A DNA stretch of 64,000 nt. Origin: Tetraselmis striata. Lineage: Eukaryota; Chlorophyta; Chlorodendrophyceae; Chlorodendrales; Chlorodendraceae. The DNA lies in assembly GCA_006384855.1 (NCBI GenBank), contig VCJN01002617.1, forward strand, positions 34,063 through 98,062. The letters are read 5' to 3'. Each line of letters begins with the position of its first letter. Position 1 is the first letter of the stretch. Positions 12,330 to 27,200 of this stretch are shown here, piece by piece. A program made the translations under genes and the position numbers. A model generated the notes under the pieces. The model had not been told where the DNA came from and ran no database searches. It saw nothing but the letters and a program-made list of their open reading frames with translations.

Positions 12330-13390
12330 ATTGCGGTAGGTGGTATAAGGTTTGAATGCGGGGCTCGGATCCCGCTTGAGGTTGGTAGCTCGGGTCCTTC
12401 CGAAATCTTTTACCCAGTTAAAATGGAGAGGAAGCGATGGGCAGTGTCGCAACTATGGTATGACTTCTGATAGCTCCAGGGAAGAGACTATTGCTCGAGG
12501 TGGTCGACGCTTGAAGTGATATATGATATTGTTGAAGTGGGAAACTCCGGGTAAATATATATTGTCGCCACCCCAGGTTGCTGTAGTGCCTGCGCCCGCC
12601 TGCCGTCGTCCGTCTGGCGTCCCGGCGAAAAAGCGGGACAGAGCACGTCTCGTCCGCGGCACGATGATAATATACGCGATGGACGAAAGAGCAAGTAGCC
12701 TGTATACAGTAATAATATATCGACAACTAGTCGCTACTATGCTGTATAACGTACCAAATGTAAACTTATATCGGACTGCGCCCTGATGTGCAACGATAGC
12801 CAGTAGCGACCAATCCTTAATAGAGTACAGAGAATACAGAGAGTGTGTCAGCCGTACTAGATATATGAGTGTGATGAACACAATACCTGTACCGGTAGGA
12901 ATAAGGTAGGAATGGTGGTAAGCGCTTGGCACGTAAAGTACTGATATTCCACAATTAGCTGGGAGAATTACGGTCCCGATTCCACAATGTACCATGCAGT
13001 TCCGTCGTTAGATGTGAGGTGACGACTTGTCAATTTGGCAGGTCAGAAGATGGCGGTTTTTAACCGTAATATGTATTACAGTTTCACAGCATACGGCAAT
13101 GAAACGCCGATCTGTCCGAACAGCAGCGCGCCACGTTGCCGGGTGTAAGATCCAGGCTGTGTCTCCTTTTGGAAGCACAGTCTTTTTCGCTGGCCACGAC
13201 ATGCGATTTGGGAATCATTCTGCCCGAATTTCGCCGTATCTAGTCGCCGTCAGCGCCGAGGCCGTCATATCTCGCCTATCATCCCGCTGTCCGAGTAGAG
13301 GTGCCTACAGGCAGCGACGACTCCCGCCAGTAAGCTGTACAGGGCAGTAATATGTCGCGCTCACCCCTTCGCGAGTCAACGAAAGAAGAA
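12330..13390. other. Intergenic region between two minus-strand genes
   Basis: Mixed to AT-rich DNA without a recognisable gene. It should contain the NDB promoter (right of 12329) and the 3' end of the ankyrin gene. It carries one copy of a 17-bp motif (12721-12737) also found inverted near 23.36 kb. Confidence 0.45.
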
Positions 13391-16298
13391 TTAGCGATTT
13401 CCAGTCGATGGTCGAACGTGGTCATCAGTCGACTGCCGCAGCACCTCTCGGAACTCGCGCGCCAGCTTGGCGGCCTCCAGGTGCGCCGCGAGCTTCTGCT
13501 GGCTCGCGAGCTGCACGCGCGCGTCCGCGACGCGTGACAGCTCGCCGAGGTGTATTTCTTCTAACGCCTCCAATTGCGACATGCTTAACTGCACCGACGG
13601 CAACTGTCAGTCTGTTGTCACCGGCTAAGCTATATGTAGATTGCAGCAGCCTGGCTACAGCATATTTCTGGATATAAACGCTCAACACCTGTACTTGTAG
13701 CGTGAGCACTGACGTTGCGCGGGTGCGAGCCACGGCCACGGGGCCGACTGAAATAGGGCACACGGAACTTGGGCGCGTGACTGCAGCACCGACAGCTCTG
13801 GTTCTGAAATGGGTGCTAGAAGGAGCTACGAACGGGTAGCGACATTATGCGTATTGGCCCATACACTGACACAAACCCATACACCGTAACAAGCCTCGCA
13901 GGGAGGGGGTGCAATGGGGCAGCGGGATACCTGTTCGATGCCCAGTCCAAGCACGTTCATTGGCTCTATCTCCAATGCCGCCGCCTGTCGTCACGGGGAG
14001 CACGACAAGCAAGTTGGCACCACCACGCAAATATGCCATACAAGTGCAAAGAAAGTCCGCCCCCCCCTTCATTCCCGTTCCTCAATTTAGCAACATGCTG
14101 GCACTGCAACACCCTCAGGAAGACAACTCTTACCTTGGGGTGCCGTTGCTGTAGCAGCGCCTGCGCACTAGCCAACCTCTCGACACTGGCGGGGGTACAT
14201 TCTTGGGTGGCTGTGCCTGCATTATATTGCGCGTACAGCGGATCTGGCAGGGGTGCGCCACTCTTTCTGCTTGAAGATGCAACGGGCTCTGCTTGCAGCA
14301 CAGCAGGCGCCATCCTCTCCAGTATGCTCTGGCCTGGATTCGCCCTCGGTTCCTCAGGGATGGCTGGAGACGCATTCCCAGGCTTGCCGCGGCGCCAACT
14401 GGGCTGCACCACCTGCCAGGGTTCCGTGCCCTCGTAGCTGCTCACCGCATCAGTAGCCTGCTCCTCAGGCACTGGCCCAATCTCCAGCATCCCCTCCGCC
14501 TCTCTGCTACTGGCAGGCTGATGATTTTCCTCAACCACATCTTCGCTGGCTGCTGCGGCCCTCTTTTCCCCCAGATTATCATGCGAGGACAATATCGCCT
14601 CCGTGGTTCCTAGTGGAGCACCCCTCCGCACTGCTATCTTTCGCTTCGGCTGTTGAGACGGGTTCTCATCATCCCGAAGAAGTGCGGCTGCAGCCGCCTC
14701 CGCTGCTTCCCCGCGCTCTGCCATCGCCTCACGCAAGGCGACAATAGTGGGATTGCTTGAACGGGCCCGGAGCGGCACTGCCCTCTCTGCCTCCTCAATC
14801 GGTAGCCTTCCAGCAGCATTGCGTCGGAATGGGTCCGCTCCAGCGCGGAGTAGCCTTGCAACGGTATCCCCCTGCCCTGCTGGGTCCGGGGACACGGGCG
14901 CCGCTAACACTGAGTCTGCAAGCACCAGGCGGCGAATCCATGCTGCCGTCTGTTCACTCCCCAGGTTCAAGCCAAGCCTACTTTGCCGAGGATACGAAAG
15001 TTAGATCGGTTAACCGCTGTGATTTGAGCCAGCATGGTGTCAGGAACGCTCCTAGCCCATTCGACATTAGCGCCCCCCCGCCCCCCTCTCTCTCTCTCTC
15101 CCGATTGTGGAGCTCAGCTTGAGCCACTGTGGTGAGAGGATAAGGTACCTGCTGACGCTGCAATGTGGAGCACCTGCTGGCCACTTGGTGCATGCAGCAC
15201 AGCTTCCCGCTCCTCCCCGCTGCACTGCTCCAAGTGGCGCAGCAATAGGTCTAGCACTGGGCGGCTGGCGGCACCATCCCCGAGCGCAATCGCCAGTGGA
15301 CCAAGACCGGCGCTGTTGGTGTGCCCTATGGCTGCCCCCGCGGCTAGTAGCAAGGAGGCACAGCCGAGGTGCCCGCCCGCACAGGCAAACATGAGCGCGC
15401 TGTCGCCATTGGCATTGGGGACGTCTGTGCTTGAGAGGTGCTGTGAGGCGAGCAGCACCTGGACGAGAAGTTAACATTGTACGAAGTCAGTGCCATCAGT
15501 CAGCCTCATCCACCATAGGATGAACACGATGAAGGGTCTGTGTGCGCAGCTGATCAAGCATCTGCTACTCTCTGCCATGGCCTAGTTGTCTGCGAGGGCA
15601 AAGGTGGAGCAGGGGAGAGGGTGGATAGAGGTGGAGCGGGGGGGGGGGGGGGGGGACCTTGAGCATGCGTGCCTCCCCAGTGTTAGCTGCCACATGTAGC
15701 GGTGTGTTGCCCGAGGTACCCAGCCCCGGTTCGGTGGGCGACGCGCCCCACCCCACCAGCGCATCTGCGAGGCGGAGCCAGCGTCGCTGCACAGCGCAGT
15801 GCAGTGCGGTGCGGCCGTCAGGGGTGCGCAGCCGCAGCGCCTGCTCGCGCAGCGGAGTGGCAGCACCGTCCTGTGGGAAAGCGAAAAGTGCGGGTCATGG
15901 CTTCAGCCCCACTGTTGAGACCAATGCGAGCAGGGTCCATGATGACAGTACTGCAGGCGGTTCACATGCTGCCTGGGGCGGCGGCGAGGTCATGCCGTAG
16001 GCGGTGTGAATGCATGCGCACATGTGTGCTGGCGTGCTTACGGTGTGTGTGTGTGTGTGTGTGTTCGTGCGTGTGTGTGTGTGTGTGTTCTGCAGGGGGG
16101 GGGGGGGGTGGGGGTATGAGGTGCCTCCTCGGGAAAGCACCCCACAGCTGGGTACGGCAGCTGCCATCTGCGCACCTTGTCCTCCCCGCCCTCTCGCATG
16201 AGCGGGCGCAGCACCTCGTCTTCCGTCGCCGCTGCGTAGCAGAAAGCCAGCAAGTTGGCGCCCTCTTTGTTGCTGCCGCCACCCTGTCCAGCCGCCAT
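13391..16298 (-). CDS. Ankyrin-repeat protein, function unknown
   Basis: Modelled exons: 16176-16298, 15658-15870, about 15149/15153-15458, 14134-14949 and 13391-13588, about 550 residues. The start is the ATG of MAAGQGGGSNKEG; the frames upstream close quickly. Exons 2 and 3 contain ankyrin repeats (DGRTALHCAV, GNTPLHVAANTGEARML, GDSALMFACAGGHLG, QQVLHIAASAG) and exon 4 begins with another (RLLRAGADPFRRN). The rest of exon 4 is low-complexity and acidic. The last exon is a predicted coiled coil (LEALEEIHLGELSRVADARV). Ankyrin repeats mediate protein binding; no catalytic domain is seen. The exon 3/4 junction is in phase only with a GC donor, or a GT donor plus one missing base. The last exon could also be a separate unit. 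Confidence 0.7.
16042..16108. repeat. (TG)n microsatellite and poly-G inside ankyrin gene intron 1
   Basis: TG dinucleotide runs interrupted by TTCGTGC and TTCTGCA are followed by about 13 G. On the coding strand this reads poly-C then (CA)n. Confidence 0.9.
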
Positions 16299-17118
16299 CG
16301 CGGCCGTTCCGTTGGACGCCAAACGCAGGTCCCGCGTCAAATTGCGTGCGGGGCGAGCCAAGTGCCCGCACTCGTCCTCGAATCACCGATCTTTCAGGGT
16401 TATTGCAGATTCATGTGGCTCGGACGATGACATCACTGGTGGAGGAACGTAGCGACGACTGTACTCGTCTCGCGCACACGAATCGGTCGCTGCCCACAGC
16501 GAATCAGCGTCGCGTTGCCAGCCGAATTTCCTCCCATGTAATACAACCTAGCGACTGCAGCAGCGTACAGTCTGACAGTCTGATAGTGGCTGTAACCTAC
16601 GGGCACCCGCCTGCTCCGCGGGAGCGGCGGGGCGGTAGCAACAGTGGGATGATGGGTTTGGTTATTTATCTGTTTGGTTACAGGGAGAGCGTCAAGGGAA
16701 TGCACAGAAAGTAGTCGCTACTACTGGGGAAGGAAACAGCCTTCCTGCGTTTGGTTTCCATGGGTTTGGTTCCTGCGCCAGTGGGATACTCCATCATCAG
16801 CAGCAGCGCGCAGCGCGAATATACCGGTATAGCGTCGTGCTAAACAACATTGATTATTATTTACTGTAACAATGGCTACAATAAAAGCAAATGCTGTAAA
16901 ATGAATTATATCTACAATAAAGAAATCCTCATACATACGGTATTACTCGCGTAATGTACATGGATATAATCTATATAATTACATAGCATCTACATACATC
17001 TTTCGACATGTGTTTCATTGTTATTATTATATGTATAGCGGACCATATATATACACCTTGGTGAAGTCCGTGAGCGCTCCCCTGAGTACTACGATTCCAT
17101 GATGTTCCGCGTTGCCGC
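16299..17118. other. Intergenic region upstream of the ankyrin gene
   Basis: No gene recognised. It contains one copy of a dispersed repeat (16669-16745) and an AT-rich segment at 16.85-17.07 kb. Confidence 0.45.
16669..16745 (+). repeat. Dispersed repeat, copy 1 (partner at 23521-23596)
   Basis: The stretch beginning GGTTACAGGGAGAGCGTCA and continuing through GGGGAAGGAAA is repeated in inverted orientation at 23521-23596. The copies differ by a few substitutions and by about 10 bp (GTCGCTACTA) present only here. Probable mobile-element fragment of unknown class. Confidence 0.7.
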
Positions 17119-17884
17119 TTGCCGCCCATTTGTCCCCGGCGGCTCCTGTCCCCTCCCTTGGCGAACTCCGCGCTTCATTGCTCCTTCTCGGTACAAACGG
17201 CATGCAGACCCGTTATTTTTGAGGATGCTGGCGTGAAATTCACTCCTTCAGCTTGGGCGGTCGTGTACGCTGATCACGTGGCACGTAGCTTCTGGGGGCG
17301 ACTCCAATCACGCCGCACACGAGTGGGGCGGCCGCACATGGCCGTTCCGATGTTTGCCACTACTTCAAATCCGCCCTGGGCGTGGGGTCCATATCCTGGC
17401 TCACGGATCCGTCGGTGCTTGTTACTCTTCCGCAAGGCAGCGACGGCCGGGCGGCCGATGTTTGGCTTTTTGGGTATGGTGGTATCCGCGGGAACACGGT
17501 TGCTGTCGATACCACCAGTGCCCCTATCCTCGGCGTGTGAAGCTCGGATCCAACGACTGCATTATATTGCGGGCCGCACAGCGCTACAAAATCCAAAAGT
17601 ATGACGGGAGAGTGCGAAACGCCGCCGGCATGCTTAGCTTTGTTCCTTTCGCCGTCTCCGAGTTCGGCCCGCTGGCCCCGCATGCCGAGGCCTTCTTGGT
17701 TGAGCTCGCGAAAGCTAGCCACACACACACTCGCCATAAAATCGGCAAGCTCTTGTCTGCGTGGCGCCGCTGTTTCTCCTTGCTCATCAACATGGCGCAT
17801 TCAGACGTCGCGGCGGCGCGCGCGGCACGTGATGGTGCTCTTGCGCCTACCCTGCGTCGCGTCGCTCGTCGGCATGTGTTGCTA
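17119..17884 (+). pseudogene. Retroelement-like C-terminal ORF fragment
   Basis: Overlapping frames 17119-17604 and 17354-17887 give a peptide ending FVPFAVSEFGPLAPHAEAFL ... LLINMAHSDVAAARAARD. This resembles the C-terminal region found downstream of reverse transcriptase in some plant and algal non-LTR elements, but I recognise no RT core here, so the assignment is an inference. Its 3' part is duplicated in inverted orientation at 18.4-18.84 kb, which shows that it is repetitive. No intact element boundaries are visible. Confidence 0.4.
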
Positions 17885-18174
17885 TAACCCGGGTCATTGG
17901 CGGCAAGCGCCCTCGCCGCAGCTGATGGCCTACCCCGGGGCGGTGGTCCCCATTGGTTTCATGTTTCCCTTTCGGTCTTTCCGGTCGTTCCTTGGCTTCA
18001 GTGCTTCCCTTGACCTTTTGGTTCCTGGCAGCTTGGCGATTACTTCGTGGTTCCCTTGGCTCTTCCTCGGTTCTTGGCTCCCTGGCCTCTTGCTCGATCT
18101 TGGTTTCATGCTTATGTCTCTCTTTTGCTGGCAACCTTTCATAGTTGCTGTCAATTCTGTTTGTATTGCGCATA
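17651..18174 (+). repeat. Large inverted repeat, left arm
   Basis: Pairs with 18400-18840 in inverted orientation. The outer ends are the TCCGAGTT(C/T)GGC(C/T) region and the inner ends are around TTGCGCAT / TGCGCACT. The arms differ by substitutions and by deletions in the right arm, including one of about 70 bp. A third copy of the inner half lies at about 30975-31250. Confidence 0.8.
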
Positions 18175-18221
18175 TCTAAACGCACTGATGTAATGTCTAT
18201 ATATATCTACCATATATCCCT

Positions 18222-18235
18222 ACTATCTATCTATC

Positions 18236-18277
<42 letters not shown>
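18222..18277. repeat. (CTAT)n microsatellite in the inverted-repeat loop
   Basis: Tetranucleotide CTAT repeats with one TTAT variant, between the two inverted-repeat arms. Confidence 0.95.
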
Positions 18278-18280
<3 letters not shown>

Positions 18281-18399
18281 CTGACATATAAGCCACCCCC
18301 TTCTGTAAACACATACACTATACAATATATACTACTTCACATGTGCTACACAATATTATATCGCATAATGAATTTTTACATCAGGGCTTTCACAAATAA

Positions 18400-18840
18400 A
18401 TGCGCACTAAAAACAGAACTAACAGCAACAATGAAAGGTTTTGCAGCAAAAGAGAGACATGAGCCTGAAAACAAGGTCGAGCAGGAGGCCAGGGAGCCAA
18501 GAACTAAGGAGGAGCCAAGGGAACCACGAAGTCGCTTAGCTGCGAGGAACCAAAGGGACCACCGCCCCGGGGTAGGCTATCAGCCGCGGCGAGGACGCTT
18601 GCAGCCAATGACCCGGGTCATAGCAACACATGCCGACGAGCGACGCGACGCAGGCGCAGGAGCACCATCACGTGCCGCACGCGCGGCCGCGACCCCGCCA
18701 AGAACGTTGTCTGCATGTGCCATGTTGATGAGCAAGGAGAGCTGGCCGATTTTTTGGCCAGTGTCTGTGTGGCTAGCTTTCGCGAGCTCCACCAAGAAAG
18801 CCTCAGCGTGCGGGGCCAGCGAGCCAAACTCGGAAACGGA
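18400..18840 (-). repeat. Large inverted repeat, right arm
   Basis: Reverse complement of 17651-18174, shortened by deletions. On the minus strand it still encodes parts of the same peptide (AFLVELAKASHTDTGQKIG, LLINMAHAD), so both arms descend from the same element. Confidence 0.8.
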
Positions 18841-19303
18841 TTATATCGCATAATCCTTACGGGTATAGCAGGGGAATCAAAAGTATTGCTAGCCAGGAGG
18901 CGGCGAGGAGCTAACAATAATAATCCTTACATTATCGGCGTCCGGTACCCGTATACGCCGAAATGAGCGAAAGATAGCATCAGTCAGTATCTGGCCCTAA
19001 TAATAGCATATAACAATTAAAATAGCAAGAAGCAGCCGGGCGGCCCACGTAGCGACTGAGTAAGATTCCGCCGGGCCCTCACCTGCGTCGCTTTTAAAAA
19101 TATTTTGATATGCTGCCGTGCTGCGCCGACGATGCCGCGCGTCGTCGGCAGATGCGACAATTGCGTGCCATCACAACCTGCCGCCAGCGAAAAATACTTA
19201 CTTTTAACGTTTGGGTCGAGGTCACGAAAAGGAGTAGGATCAAACCGAGACGACGGCACAACCGGCCCCATCACTGGCTGAAGCACAGCGGGAGGTGTCT
19301 AAG
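18841..19303. other. Region upstream of VTE1
   Basis: Between the inverted repeat and the VTE1 start codon. It presumably contains the VTE1 promoter and leader. No specific element was recognised. Confidence 0.4.
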
Positions 19304-22440
<3,137 letters not shown>

Positions 22441-22573
22441 ATATCCCAAAGGCTGTTGCTTTGGAAAGGCTGCGGGGTTTTATTTGGGATATACTTGGCT
22501 GCTTGGAAACAAAGGAACAACACCTCTTCCGGGCTTCTGTAGACCGGCAAGCAGTTTGGTGATTTTATCGCAG

Positions 22574-22578
22574 TGTAA
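22574..22578 (+). terminator. TGTAA poly(A) signal of VTE1
   Basis: TGTAA about 134 nt past the stop codon. Another TGTAA overlaps the stop itself. Confidence 0.5.
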
Positions 22579-23520
22579 TTAACGGTGAATGGCTGTATAT
22601 GATGAAACAGGACAGTATATAGGGAAATAAAGGGAACTTGGCGAGAGACATGCATGCGGCGTGGGCCTACTCCGCCTTCTACTCACAGCCGAAAAACAAA
22701 TATACCGTACTACCATTGTCTTTGGTAAATGATAAGTTTATATAATTTCGCTGCCGCGCTGCCACATGGACTTTTTCTTTCACCCTACCATCAATGCAGT
22801 AATCCAACTACACAGTAAACTACCGTTGTTATACCGTATGGAAGCTCCGCCTACTAAAATAAACGAATTGCGTCGCGCAGGTGTACTCCATAAGAGTACA
22901 CCCATGATAGGAAAGATCAAGTCTTCGTTGAGCGTAGCGCACAGCTCAAAGCTCAGTTTGGTCGGAGGTTGCGCCAGTGAGGTGGCACAAAATCAATTCT
23001 ATGCGGTGAAGGTCTGGCTTAATTCACCGGGTCAATTAGGCTACGGGTAATGTAATATTATGACCCGTGGGACAGAATTCAGCGGCGTATTTCTGTCCTG
23101 GATGTACTTAAAATGCTAGCGCGAGTTTTGAGATATCCACTTTGAGCTGTATGTATAAGTACGATCTCGCCAGCATATCATATATCGCCTTCTGCTAGCT
23201 CATGTAATTATTATATCGCCAGCATATACAGAAAATCGTTAACTATGTGCCCAGGATATGCCCATAATTATCGGGGCTTTTAACGTACGGTCACCGGTAT
23301 TATTCATTAGTGTTATTAAGGACTTACAAAGGAGGTTAAGTTTATAAAGATTAGCTACAGGTAGCGACTAGTTGTCGCCAACATTATGCCGGTGGATCCA
23401 TCGCGATGGATGGATGGATGGTGGATATGTAGCGACGAAATAGTCGCTATACTCCTCGTCCGCATCCGCATCGAGTGAGAAGTGCTGGACGATTGTGACG
23501 TAAATGTAGGGTTCTGCTTT

Positions 23521-23596
23521 AAAAATGTAGGCTTTTTCCTTCCCCAGTACTTTCCGTGCATTCTCCTGACGCTCTCCCTGTAACCAAAAAGGACTG
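23521..23596 (-). repeat. Dispersed repeat, copy 2
   Basis: Inverted partner of 16669-16745. It lacks the 10-bp GTCGCTACTA segment present in copy 1, and so shows the uninterrupted form of the repeat. Confidence 0.7.
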
Positions 23597-24219
23597 AGAT
23601 TACATGAGCTAGACGCAACATTCAAGAAATCCACACAGAAATCCAGAAGGAAATCCAGAAGGAAATCCAGCTACGGGCCAACAGAGGCAGGAACCGCCAT
23701 GGTAGCCTCCGACCAGGCATCGCCACCAGCCAGCCGCCGCTCCACGCAGTAGGGACGCTCTCCCCAGCACACAATCCCGGGCCACTCCAATAGCGGCACT
23801 AGGCCGAATGTAATGTGAAGGCGCCGACAGGAAAGGAGCTTCGAAGTTGAGGTCTCGCAGCAAGGAGCGGAAGTGGGGGGGTCCAACCAAAAAGGACTGC
23901 GATGGTGACGTAGCTACGTAATCCTTACTATGCACTGCCCGGCGGGACGCCCGGCGGGAGCGCCAGACGCGCGCGTTGGTCGCTCATCCGCCTACCGACA
24001 GGCCAGCACTAGCTAGTCGCTACAGTCCGCCAGCCAGCACTCGTGCGACGACACGCGCAAGCACCAGTACTTGGCGATACCTGTAGAAGCAGCGCATCGA
24101 CCCCATCGTTCGCCACTGGAGTGCCGGAGTGGCAGGTTGCCTACGTCGTTAAGCGCCAGAGCTACCGAAGAACCTCTATCATTCAGCTGCTTTCCCACCT
24201 CTCACGCCCGAGAAGACAA

Positions 24220-27200
24220 ATGGCAGCGACAAGTACATGGTCGCCGAGCTGCAGCAGCCTCCGGCGGCCCTGTCCGCTGTCGCTTGTTCCGGGACGGCCG
24301 GCCCGCAGCTGGCGGGTGGCCGCGTCGTCCACTAGCGCCTCGCAGCCCTCGCTCGACAAGGAGGCCGACTTCGTCATTGTGGGCGCAGGTAACGATGAAC
24401 ACGCTTGCGCATCAAGCCCCTGAGCTGGCACACTCCTGTACCCTGATCCCGTCCTCCTTCGCTCTCAAGCGCAGCTGTGCAGGCGGGAGGGGTGCGTAAC
24501 TGTAAACACGCAGGGATGGCGCTCGGAAATTCTGCGCGAAAGGCACTCTCAACCTGATGCGCGCACCTCGCCTGGCTGTGTTGTGCGGTGTCTGGCTTCC
24601 GAGCGCAGGCATAATGGGCCTGAGCATAGCGCGGGCGTTGCTGGAAACGGAGCGCAAGCCGCGCGTCGTGGTGCTGGAGCAGCAGCGGCAGCTGTGTTCT
24701 GGCGCAACTGGGGCAGGTGCGCCCTCGAACACTACCAGGGAGTCTTGGCCGGGCGGCCTGTAGGCACCCATGGAACCCCTATGGACCAGAGCAAGTCAGT
24801 GGCAGCGGGGGCTGTCGTGTGTGGCGACGTGCCTGAGTGTGTGCAGCGGGGGAATCTTCCCCGCAGGGCAGGGCTACCTGTGGCTGGCGCATCGAGACCC
24901 AGCCTCGCCGATGTGGCAGCTGGCAGCGCGCAGCAAGGAGCTGTGGCTCGAGCTCCAAGACGGGGAGGGTGCCTGGGAGGAAGCGGAGTGGCAGGTAGCT
25001 GCGCAGATGCCATGAGATGTTGCGTGCATGCCCGGCTCGCACATCGCAATGCCCACAGCTCACCCTTCTTGGCTTCTCCTCATTCAGCCCTTACCCCGCC
25101 TGGCGTTCCCACACCTCCAGCGCACCGGGAGTTTGCTGCTGGCATCCAGCTCGCAGGAGGCTGCGGAGCTGGCGGCGCGCACTGCCTGCTTGGAGGAGGC
25201 CGGGGTGAAGGTTGGCAGGCAGCCCACATCAACGTCCGCCCATCACCGATGCTCTGCACCTGCTGAGGGGTCGCTGCGCTCCGCCGTCGCATTCCCCAGG
25301 CGCACATACTGGAGCCCAGTGCGCTGATGGAGCTGGAGCCCGCGCTGCGCGTGCCTGCCGAGGGGGCAGGAATGTTGGTGGAGACCGATGCCCAGCTGGT
25401 ACCGCAACCCCACCCTCTTCCTGCATCCCGACCCCGCTGACTTGCACCAACAGGAAGGACCGCCCCCTTCAGTGCTGTGCTGACCATGGGTGCCGCCCTT
25501 CCCACAGAACGGACGCAACGCGGCGTTCATGCTGCTCAGTCTGTGCCGGTCGCTCGCGAGGAAGTCGGGCGGCGAGTTTGAGTGCAGCTTTGAGGAGGTT
25601 CGAGCCGCAGTTCACGCTGCTGTGGGGTGTCGTCTGGGGCTACACAGTGCCACATCCTACGCCGGCATTCCGCTCGTTTGGAATGCAACGGGGGCCGTGG
25701 TGATGTGGCGGTCTCCGTTCGGCCGATCACTCGCTCCTGCCTCACTTCACAGGGCGTGGCTGCCCTCGAGCGGAGTGAGGACGGCAAGGTATGCGGCGCC
25801 CTGACCTCTCGCGGCCGGCGCCTCACTGCGTCCAGGTATGCTGCCCCGCTGGGTGTCCAGTACACGGTGCAAACATGAACGGGCGCTAGTCGAGCAGAGG
25901 GCGAGCCTGGGCAGTGAACGGGGGGAGGTGAGTGCCCATTGCCGTGCTTCACGGCGGCAGGGGGGTGGTCATGGCGGCGGGCGCCTGGGCTGGTGACTTC
26001 CTGGCGGAGCAGCTTGAGGACAGCAGGTACGCATCGCCCCCTTGCCGGCGGATGCTACCGCCTGCCGAGCGGGACGTCCGCCTGGGCTGAGGACTGCTGT
26101 TGCGCCACATGAAGGCGGAGGTGCGGCTGGCTCCTGGTCGGCTGACTTGTGGATGCCGGTTCGCAGGTGGGAGGGCGTGATTGCGCCGCGGGGCGGGCAG
26201 CTGCTGATCCTGCCCCCGCCGGAGGGGATGCCGAAGCTGCAGCGCGGCGTCATGGAGATGTCCTACTCCAAGGTAAGGCACAGGGCCACCGCCTCACAGC
26301 CACTCACTGGCGACGTTGTACTTCTACTACATTCCCTCGCCAACCAGCTCTCATGCACAATAACGTTATACAGTTTACTTCAACCGCGTATTTTCGTACT
26401 ATTTTAGCCATGGGGAGGGGGGGGGGGTTAGAATCACCAATTGTTTAGCACCAAGGCGGCATTATTCGATCGTGACGCGGAGTTAAAACTAATTAATAGT
26501 GCCAAGCCGATATGGTACTTCCGTAGTTTATTTTGCCACGTTCTGTATAGAAAGCAGTATTTAGTTGTTTGGCGGGAGGGCCATTTAAATATTTTCCCAC
26601 GGGGCGGGGGCCAAAGGGGGAAAGGGTCAAAATCATAAGTAGTAGCAAAGTAAATGCACTAGAACGGTGAGGGTTTTGTTATGTTAAATGAAGCTGCGTT
26701 TACGCAGTCGCTATCCCGAGCAGTGTTTCGTGTGATCAGCAGCAACAGCTTCCAACGGCACTGAGACTGATCCCCAATGGTGACATTTCCTACATGTAGA
26801 TAGGCACACGTGTAAGCCAGTGTCAAATTTCGCGTAAACAGAAACCGGAATCCAAAACTCGTCGGTACTTATGTCGTCAAGATGTTGCCTGATGTACGTC
26901 TTGCAGTTCCAGCACGGAAGTCATAGTTGTCAGTCTATTGCTTGGTTCTGCCATGTCATGCCGCAACTGCCGGCAAATACCCGTCTATGTGATGGTGGTA
27001 CAGAGTCTTCGAGTACACAGATACGGGGAATTGTACGCCTCCCGCCTAGTGCCTAATGAACTGAATACCTCACCAGGGCGGCATGTTAGCCACAATAAGC
27101 GAAAGTGTGTTTAGCACTTGAGACTCCAAGGCATTGGATTATATTCTCAGATTTAGCCTTTCCCCAGCACACATGTCGCGTGTTCCCCGACGAGCCTGCT

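Larger units (their letters stand above)
22441..24219. other. Intergenic region between VTE1 and the DAO-family gene
   Basis: No gene recognised. AT-rich from about 22.55 to 23.6 kb. It contains a dispersed-repeat copy (23521-23596), a short direct repeat of AAATCCAGAAGG units (23639-23671) and the TAGCGACTAGTTGTCG motif near 23364. Confidence 0.45.

Noticed and set aside
18222-18277. CRISPR-like array
   Set aside because: Only a (CTAT)n microsatellite, with no spacers; the DNA is eukaryotic.
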